Shown one piece after another: positions 21,321 to 25,275 of a DNA stretch of 25,275 bases. Both the position numbers and the translations under genes were made by a program. The notes beneath the pieces are model-generated. The model saw only the letters and a list, made by a program, of their open reading frames with translations. It was not told the origin of the DNA and did not search any database. Source of the DNA: a virus. The number at the start of each line of letters is the position of its first letter. Position 1 is the first letter of the stretch. The stretch is taken from the IMG/VR virus record IMGVR_UViG_3300010373_000125, positions 1 to 25,275 of that record. The stretch is one strand, 5' to 3'.

Positions 21321-21377
21321 TTTCAGCCTTCAAATAAACTTTAAGGTAGATAAGAAGCTTTCAAAGGAACTTATATT

Positions 21378-21518
21378 ATGAGAAAGAACAATGAATATCG
21401 CGGTGCGAAGCGAATTGAAGCCAAGGTACGCAACCTAGATTGGCGCAAGCTTGAACGCAAGAAACACAATGTCACTCTTCAAATTGAGGTCGTTCTCCCG
21501 CCTGTGGAGAAGAATTGA
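21378..21518 (+). CDS. Small basic hypothetical protein (46 aa)
   Basis: A 46-residue, very basic protein ('MRKNNEYRGAKRIEAKVRNL', then 'DWRKLERKKHNVTLQIEVVL') ending TGATG with the start of gene 44. An AAAGGAA ribosome site precedes it. The 57-nt gap upstream (21321-21377) contains AACTTTAAGGTAGATAAG, which might be promoter-like but is unconvincing. The pattern of a basic N-terminal half and a final beta strand could fit RNA binding. No family recognised. Confidence 0.62.
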   Translation: MRKNNEYRGAKRIEAKVRNLDWRKLERKKHNVTLQIEVVLPPVEKN

Positions 21519-22462
21519 TGCTACAGGATGTTGTTTGGGTAGAAAAATATCGTCCGCATACGATCGACGAATGTATTCTTCCTGCTGAGTATAAAAAGCA
21601 ATTCAAACAATTTGTCGTCGCGGGCACGATCCCAAATTCGTTGTTCGTTGGTGGCCCAGGGATTGGCAAAACAACCGTCGCAAGAGCCTTGCTTGATGAG
21701 TTGAAATGCGATTATATCATCATCAACGGCTCGCTAGACCGCAACATTGATGTTGTCCGCACCGAAATTCAGAACTTTGCTTCCTCTATGTCCCTCGCCG
21801 GAGGAAGAAAGTATGTCATTATCGACGAAGCTGATGGTCTGAACGCTGATTCTACTCAAAAGGCTCTCCGTAGCTTTATTGAAACCTTCTCAAAGAATTG
21901 TGGATTTATTTTCACTGCCAACTATAGGAATAAGCTGATTGAGCCTCTTCATTCAAGGCTTTCTATCATTGAGTTCCGGATCCCAAAAGCAGAGAAGCAA
22001 AAGCTTGCCGCCGAGTTTCACAAACGCATTTGCGAGATTCTTACTCAAGAGAACGTAGAGTATGACAAGGCAGCGGTTGCCAAATTCATCATGCGTTTTT
22101 TCCCGGATTTTCGTCGTGTCTTGAATGAACTTCAAAGGTTCGCTGGCTCGGGTCGGATAGACGAAACCCTGCTGCAAGATCTTACAGCAGATTCTATGAA
22201 GGAATTACTCGGTTTCATCAAGGAAAAGGATTTCACAAACGCCAGGAAATGGGTTGAGACCAACGAGGATCTTGGGGATGCGGTTGTTTTCAACAGCTTC
22301 TACACCACTTGCTTTGAATATTTTGAAAAAAGCGATATTCCTCAACTTGTTCTTTTGATCAACGAATATCAGTATAAGGCATCCTTCGTGCAAAATCGCA
22401 AGATCAACCTTGCTGCATTTATCGTAGAAGTGATGGCAGGAGTAGGGTTTAAGAATGATTAA
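21518..22462 (+). CDS. 44: Clamp loader large subunit gp44
   Basis: A 314-residue AAA+ ATPase (T4 gp44 is 319) that opens and loads the gp45 ring with gp62. 'WVEKYRPHTIDECILP' is the clamp-loader start, Walker A 'GGPGIGKTT' is at 45-53, Walker B 'IIDEAD' at 101-106, sensor 1 near 'FTAN' (132-135), and 'LHSRLS' (144-149) stands where cellular loaders have the SRC arginine-finger motif, as in T4 where the Cys is also lost. I use ATG 21518, which overlaps the previous stop; a TTG just upstream is also in frame. Confidence 0.95.
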   Translation: MLQDVVWVEKYRPHTIDECILPAEYKKQFKQFVVAGTIPNSLFVGGPGIGKTTVARALLDELKCDYIIINGSLDRNIDVVRTEIQNFASSMSLAGGRKYVIIDEADGLNADSTQKALRSFIETFSKNCGFIFTANYRNKLIEPLHSRLSIIEFRIPKAEKQKLAAEFHKRICEILTQENVEYDKAAVAKFIMRFFPDFRRVLNELQRFAGSGRIDETLLQDLTADSMKELLGFIKEKDFTNARKWVETNEDLGDAVVFNSFYTTCFEYFEKSDIPQLVLLINEYQYKASFVQNRKINLAAFIVEVMAGVGFKND

Positions 22463-22655
22463 GGTAGAAACGAAAAGCAAAGTTCCTTCTTGCTATCTTT
22501 GCGGCGATCCGTTGAAGGAAGAGGAACCTGCGCATATTGTGATCAAGGCGGAAGATGGAGAAGTCCAGAAGCCAATCTGCGGCGTCTGTGAATATATTTG
22601 TTCAAAGGTCACTGAGCAAAACGAAAGCTTCAATAATACGATCGACGATGAGTGA
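22455..22655 (+). CDS. Zinc-ribbon protein (66 aa) between genes 44 and 62
   Basis: A 66-residue acidic protein with CxxC pairs 'CYLC' (13-16) and 'CGVC' (42-45) spaced like a treble-clef or zinc-ribbon finger. It overlaps gene 44 by 8 nt at its start and gene 62 by 8 nt at its end, so it is locked into the clamp-loader operon. T4 has no gene here. It may be an accessory factor of the clamp loader or a regulator (inference from position). Confidence 0.75.
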   Translation: MIKVETKSKVPSCYLCGDPLKEEEPAHIVIKAEDGEVQKPICGVCEYICSKVTEQNESFNNTIDDE

Positions 22656-23025
22656 TCCGTTTGAGTTTATAAATTCCATCAACGACCACAACTATGTCGC
22701 TGATGATAATGACCTGAAGGATTATAACCCCTTCTTGACGATGATCAACTTTTCGTTCTTCCCGGACACGATCCTGATTGCTAATCAGTTGAACATGTAC
22801 GGGAGGGTTACCAAGAAGCAGCATTATGACTACCTTTTCTTCTCGGTCTCAAGGAAGAAGAGATATTCAAAGTGGTTTAAAAAAGAGAACGATGAAGATA
22901 TCTCTTTTTTACAGGAAGTATTCAAGTGCAGTTATGTGAAAGCGAAAGAGTATAGCAATTTATTGACTGAACTCCAAAAGAAAGAACTAAGAAAGAAATG
23001 GGAAAAAGGAGGGGTTAATAAATAA
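22648..23025 (+). CDS. 62: Clamp loader small subunit gp62 (short form)
   Basis: A 126-residue protein, well below the 187 residues of T4 gp62. The alignable core is 'LNMYGRVTKKQHYDYLFFSV', then 'SRKKRYSKWFKKENDEDI', against T4 '[24 protein letters not shown]'. In T4 one gp62 joins four gp44 subunits in the loader. The N-terminal and C-terminal parts seem trimmed. The reading frame is open further upstream, but ATG 22648 within the end of the zinc-ribbon gene is the natural start ('MSDPFEFINSIND'). The position between 44 and regA is as in T4. Confidence 0.85.
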   Translation: MSDPFEFINSINDHNYVADDNDLKDYNPFLTMINFSFFPDTILIANQLNMYGRVTKKQHYDYLFFSVSRKKRYSKWFKKENDEDISFLQEVFKCSYVKAKEYSNLLTELQKKELRKKWEKGGVNK

Positions 23026-23041
23026 AAGAAAAATGGGAGTT
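23026..23041 (+). promoter_or_regulatory. Candidate RegA operator in the regA leader
   Basis: AAGAAAAATGGGAGTT, ending 4 nt before the regA ATG, repeats the gene 45 leader element with one added A. It includes the GGGAG ribosome site. Autogenous repression by RegA at such a site is established for T4, and this site is inferred from the repeat. Confidence 0.45.
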
Positions 23042-23045
23042 GTTT

Positions 23046-23453
23046 ATGAGTACCGTAGTTGATAATTTTGTAGAAGTGACTTTAACCGATCCTGGCTACT
23101 TTTTGACAGTCAGGGAAACCCTAACAAGAATTGGTATTGCGATTAAAAAGACGAAAACACTTTATCAGTCTTGCCATATTTTGCACAAAAGAGGAAAGTT
23201 CTATATCGTACATTTCAAGGAACTGTTTTTGCTGGACGGCAAGGAATCAACTCTGAGCTCTGAAGACATCGCCCGCAGAAACACGATCGTAAGCCTTCTA
23301 GAAGAATGGGATCTAGTAAAAGTTGTTAACAAGGCAAAGATCGAGGAACCGAAAGCCTCGATGAGTTTGATCAAGGTTATCCCATTCAAAGAGAAGAACG
23401 AGTGGACTTTGGTAGAGAAATATCGCATCGGAAGGATTAAGAAGAATGTCTAA
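23046..23453 (+). CDS. regA: Translational repressor RegA
   Basis: A 135-residue homologue of T4 RegA (122): 'VEVTLTDPGYFLTVRETLTR' parallels T4 'IEITLKKPEDFLKVKETLTR', then 'YQSCHILHKRGKFYIVHFKE' is almost the T4 string, then 'RRNTIVSLLEEWDLVKVV', and the end 'KNEWTLVEKYRIG'. RegA binds ribosome-binding regions of early mRNAs, including gene 45, the clamp-loader genes and its own. ATG 23046 is chosen over TTG 23040 because GGGAG lies 6 nt upstream of it and it fits the T4 length better. About 10 residues are added at the N-terminus and 5 lysine-rich ones at the end. Confidence 0.95.
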   Translation: MSTVVDNFVEVTLTDPGYFLTVRETLTRIGIAIKKTKTLYQSCHILHKRGKFYIVHFKELFLLDGKESTLSSEDIARRNTIVSLLEEWDLVKVVNKAKIEEPKASMSLIKVIPFKEKNEWTLVEKYRIGRIKKNV

Positions 23454-23604
23454 AAGTATCATAGAAAAAGATTACGGATTTATTGACGGTTGGAGAGACA
23501 CAAAGCCAGGATCGTTGATTGGTGGTGGATCGGCCAATATCGAAGGCTGGCGTCCGATTTCAAACAAGGAACGTGGCGTTATAGATGGTGGATCCGTTAT
23601 CTAA
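23446..23604 (+). CDS. Small hypothetical protein (52 aa) after regA
   Basis: A 52-residue frame overlapping the regA end by 8 nt. It contains three short related units with a Gly-rich turn: 'GFIDGWRD', 'SANIEGWRP' and 'GVIDGGSVI'. These look like imperfect beta-hairpin repeats. In T4 the polymerase gene 43 follows regA, and it is absent from the rest of this window. No family recognised. Confidence 0.55.
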   Translation: MSKSIIEKDYGFIDGWRDTKPGSLIGGGSANIEGWRPISNKERGVIDGGSVI

Positions 23605-23638
23605 GATTTATAGAATTATTTGAGTAGTAAAATAGCAA

Positions 23639-23673
23639 CAGAGAGTATAAGCTAGGTAGTCTGGCTGTCTCTG
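23639..23673 (+). promoter_or_regulatory. Composite hairpin in the leader of the 80-aa gene
   Basis: Outer stem CAGAGA (23639-23644) with TCTCTG (23668-23673), inner stem AGCTAG (23650-23655) with CTGGCT (23661-23666, one G-U pair) and loop GTAGT. It lies in the 89-nt gap after the regA unit, 12 nt before an AAAGGAG ribosome site, and is followed by no U-tract. It could be an mRNA-stabilising or protein-binding leader structure. Confidence 0.5.
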
Positions 23674-23693
23674 CCTATCCGAGATAAAGGAGA

Positions 23694-23936
23694 ATGAAAA
23701 TGGAATTTAAAAACGAGTCAGAAAATACGTTTACGGATATCTCATCAGAGTCTTACCGAATTTATGAATATCCAGATGGTTTCAAGATCACGGTCACCAA
23801 TCCTCTAAAGCTTCATGTTTCTAAGAGCGGTGGGCACCGTTTGTTCGATGAGCAAGGAATTTCCCACTATATTTCGCCAGGATGGCGTCATCTAAGCTGG
23901 CAAGCAAAAGAAGGTCAGCCAAACTTCGTTAAATAA
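23694..23936 (+). CDS. Hypothetical protein (80 aa)
   Basis: An 80-residue beta-rich protein ('ESYRIYEYPDGFKITVTNPL', 'LHVSKSGGHRLFD', 'HYISPGWRHLSWQA'). AAAGGAG (23686-23692) serves either ATG 23694 or ATG 23700, and the second has better spacing and would shorten the protein by two residues. The alternating strands suggest a small barrel or sandwich. No family recognised. Confidence 0.65.
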   Translation: MKMEFKNESENTFTDISSESYRIYEYPDGFKITVTNPLKLHVSKSGGHRLFDEQGISHYISPGWRHLSWQAKEGQPNFVK

Positions 23937-23953
23937 CCAAGGAGTTCTATATT

Positions 23954-24382
23954 ATGAATTGGAAAAATGTTGTTGCAGTTTTTGTAGCTGCTTTGTTTTT
24001 TGCTCTTTTGTTTATTCATGTTGCTCACGCAACTGCAGCTAAAGAGTGGAAATATAATACGCCAGAAACCCATGCTTGGTTTGAGAACCTTCGGAATCCT
24101 GATTGGCCTTATTCACCAGATGCGGATCAAGGTTTAAAAGGAATTTCTTGCTGCAAAGAAGCTGATGCTGATGTTCTCCGAGATCATGGTGATTGGAGAA
24201 TCGATGAGGACGGAAAGTCCTACGACGTTCTTCTACGCGGCAACTGGGAAAAGATCCCACCTTATGCCGTCCTAAATAATCCGGAAGGCGGAAATCCCAC
24301 TGGCGGAGCCGTGGTTTTCTATAACCATTATCTAAATTTCCCACCAACCGTTTATTGCTTTGTGCGTCCTCCGGAGGGTTGA
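23954..24382 (+). CDS. Secreted protein of a type seen in Rhizobiales
   Basis: A 142-residue protein with a clear signal peptide: basic 'MNWKN', hydrophobic core 'VVAVFVAALFFALLFIHV', probable cleavage after A-H-A (residue 26). The mature part has 'ETHAWFENLRNPD', 'GISCCKEADADVL', 'SYDVLLRGNWEKIPPYAVLN', 'NPTGGAVVFYNHYL' and 'VYCFVRPPEG'. This order of motifs recalls small exported proteins of unknown function in alphaproteobacteria such as Bradyrhizobium and relatives. That makes the gene a plausible host-derived acquisition and the best host clue here. It could act in the periplasm or as part of the virion. Confidence 0.75.
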   Translation: MNWKNVVAVFVAALFFALLFIHVAHATAAKEWKYNTPETHAWFENLRNPDWPYSPDADQGLKGISCCKEADADVLRDHGDWRIDEDGKSYDVLLRGNWEKIPPYAVLNNPEGGNPTGGAVVFYNHYLNFPPTVYCFVRPPEG

Positions 24383-24384
24383 TC

Positions 24385-24672
24385 ATGTACGAATCTACTT
24401 GTCTTCTTCAGCTTGCAAATAACATTGAAATTCTTGAGAGAATGAAATATTGGGCTGAGGGCAAACCGCCCGATTCCAAATTTGATGTCCGAGTTGAATG
24501 GCTTTGGGGAAGCGGTGTTTCCGGTTATAAAGACGTTGTTACTGCTGTTAAACCTTACCTAGAAGATAACCTAGCGGATATTATCCAAGATGCAATCCGG
24601 AAGCAAGAAGCAAAGGTAAAAAAACTAAAGGAAGAATGTAGAAAGTTCCTCTGTGAAGATAGCAGCAATTGA
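24385..24672 (+). CDS. Hypothetical protein (95 aa)
   Basis: A 95-residue helical protein starting at ATG 24385 after GGAGGG (24373-24378); an in-frame ATG 30 nt upstream lies within the preceding gene and lacks this spacing. N-terminal 'LLQLANNIEILERMKYW' and a lysine-rich C-terminal coiled segment ('IRKQEAKVKKLKEECRKFL'). It overlaps the GTG start of the resolvase gene by 20 nt. No family recognised. Confidence 0.65.
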   Translation: MYESTCLLQLANNIEILERMKYWAEGKPPDSKFDVRVEWLWGSGVSGYKDVVTAVKPYLEDNLADIIQDAIRKQEAKVKKLKEECRKFLCEDSSN

Positions 24673-25207
24673 TTATTCGATGACATCTCCTTCCCTCTGT
24701 TTCTTCAACACAGAGGAAGAGTATAAGTTCGAGAATTGCACCTTCTTTAATGTCAATGGGTTGCCCAAGACATATGGACGGCATCTAGGGCACGTAAACG
24801 TTGCTCCTCTACCGCTTTTCGAAACTGATTTAGATAGATATTATTCATTAACATTTTGGGCAATCCATCATATCACGAAGCAGAAAACAGAGAAGGTCTA
24901 TATCGAAGACTATTCTATGGGTTCCAAAGGTCGTGTTTTTGGAATTGCTGAAAACACGGGATTGTTAAAGCATTTCATTTGGCGTTACAATATTCCGATA
25001 GTTCCTATTGCTCCTACCAAAATAAAGAAAGACTTTACTGGTAAAGGTGGAGCAAAAAAGGCACAAATGGAAGAAGAATTCAAAAAAAGAACTTGCCTAG
25101 ATTTGAGAAAAGTATTAAACCTTACTGATAAGCAAGAAAATCCTATTTCTGATATTATAGATTCATTTGCTCTTGGAGAAATTGCATATAATGAAAGTAA
25201 AGCATGA
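24653..25207 (+). CDS. RuvC-like Holliday junction resolvase
   Basis: A 184-residue RNase-H-fold nuclease. The four acidic residues of RuvC are in place: D7 in 'AAIDYSMTSP', E85 in 'VYIEDYSMGSKGR', and D167 and D170 in 'ISDIIDSFALGE', with the D-x-x-D spacing of E. coli RuvC (D138, D141). 'PTKIKKDFTGKGGAKKAQM' (121-139) is the conserved basic substrate-binding loop. It would cut four-way junctions before packaging, the job of endonuclease VII (gp49) in T4, which has an unrelated fold. GTG start. Confidence 0.85.
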   Translation: MKIAAIDYSMTSPSLCFFNTEEEYKFENCTFFNVNGLPKTYGRHLGHVNVAPLPLFETDLDRYYSLTFWAIHHITKQKTEKVYIEDYSMGSKGRVFGIAENTGLLKHFIWRYNIPIVPIAPTKIKKDFTGKGGAKKAQMEEEFKKRTCLDLRKVLNLTDKQENPISDIIDSFALGEIAYNESKA

Positions 25208-25275
25208 GTTGAAGTCCTGGGTTGGCTTGTTTGAGCCGCTCTATCAAGGAATAAAGTCCCACGATCTTCGTGTTC
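25191..25275 (+). CDS. DUF3850-like (ASCH/PUA fold) protein, 5' part only
   Basis: The first 28 residues run to the window edge: 'MKVKHELKSWVGLFEPLYQG' then 'IKSHDLRV'. The pattern 'HELK.W...FE....G.K..dlR' is typical of DUF3850 proteins of phages and bacteria, predicted RNA- or nucleotide-binding ASCH/PUA-like domains. The start overlaps the resolvase end by 17 nt, and a GGAG lies about 11 nt upstream. The 3' part is outside the window. Confidence 0.7.
   Translation, partial: MKVKHELKSWVGLFEPLYQGIKSHDLRV

Noticed and set aside
22555-22647. Longer N-terminus for gp62 using upstream in-frame ATG
   Set aside because: The added residues overlap the zinc-ribbon gene, have a basic, serine-rich composition unlike gp62, and ATG 22648 gives a natural overlap start.
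23018-23026. AATAAATAA before regA as a late promoter
   Set aside because: It overlaps the gene 62 stop in an A-rich tract, and regA is an early/middle gene in T4, so a gp55-type late box is not expected there.
1-25275. CRISPR arrays, insertion sequences or integration sites
   Set aside because: No spaced direct repeats, transposase motifs, inverted terminal repeats or integrase genes are visible. The only mobile element signal is the HNH remnant.

Overview
The window is about 25 kb of densely packed, single-strand (all +) coding DNA, A+T-rich at roughly 40% G+C by eye, from a T4-superfamily myovirus. The diagnosis rests on a set of T4 core genes recognised from their motifs: the end of uvsY, uvsW, late sigma factor gene 55, the gp47/gp46 recombination nuclease, sliding clamp gene 45, clamp-loader genes 44 and 62, and translational repressor regA. 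Most genes overlap by 1-14 nt or are separated by very short gaps, as in phage operons. The host is probably an alphaproteobacterium. The best hint is the secreted protein at 23954-24382, whose layout (signal peptide, SCC, PPYAVL, NPTGGAVV, CFVRPPEG) resembles a small family I associate with Rhizobiales. This is inference.

Layout: 1-6602 holds the recombination and late-transcription core (uvsY, uvsW, 55, 47, 46) plus a tRNA-Asn followed by a strongly structured, gene-free stretch that may be a small stable RNA. 6602-9304 holds a MazG-like NTP pyrophosphohydrolase, a peptide deformylase, a phosphatidylserine-decarboxylase-like pyruvoyl enzyme and a pentein-fold amidinotransferase/amidinohydrolase. 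9358-18357 holds a TET/JBP-type 2-oxoglutarate dioxygenase, small unknowns, a fold-type-II PLP enzyme, a frameshifted HNH homing endonuclease, a probable amino-acid:DNA transferase, a SemiSWEET-like membrane protein, a P-loop kinase of the hydroxymethyluracil-DNA-kinase type, a DUF3310-like protein, a Nudix hydrolase and a GT-A glycosyltransferase. 18387-23604 returns to the replication core (45, 44, 62, regA) with small unknowns, including a HAD phosphatase. 23694-25275 holds accessory genes and a RuvC-like resolvase.

Main idea: the block inserted between genes 46 and 45 looks like a DNA base hypermodification pathway. The dioxygenase would make a 5-hydroxymethylpyrimidine, the kinase would phosphorylate it, and the transferase would replace the phosphate with an amino acid. 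The PLP enzyme and/or the PSD-like enzyme would then remodel or decarboxylate the adduct, and the pentein enzyme could add an amidino group. The chemistry of the last steps is inferred. Independently, the dioxygenase, the transferase, gp55 and one unknown protein all end in a similar L-E-x-F-(F/Y/A) peptide that resembles T4 sliding-clamp-binding tails. This suggests that the modification enzymes ride on the replication clamp. A shared 15-16 nt leader element in front of genes 45 and regA is a candidate RegA operator.
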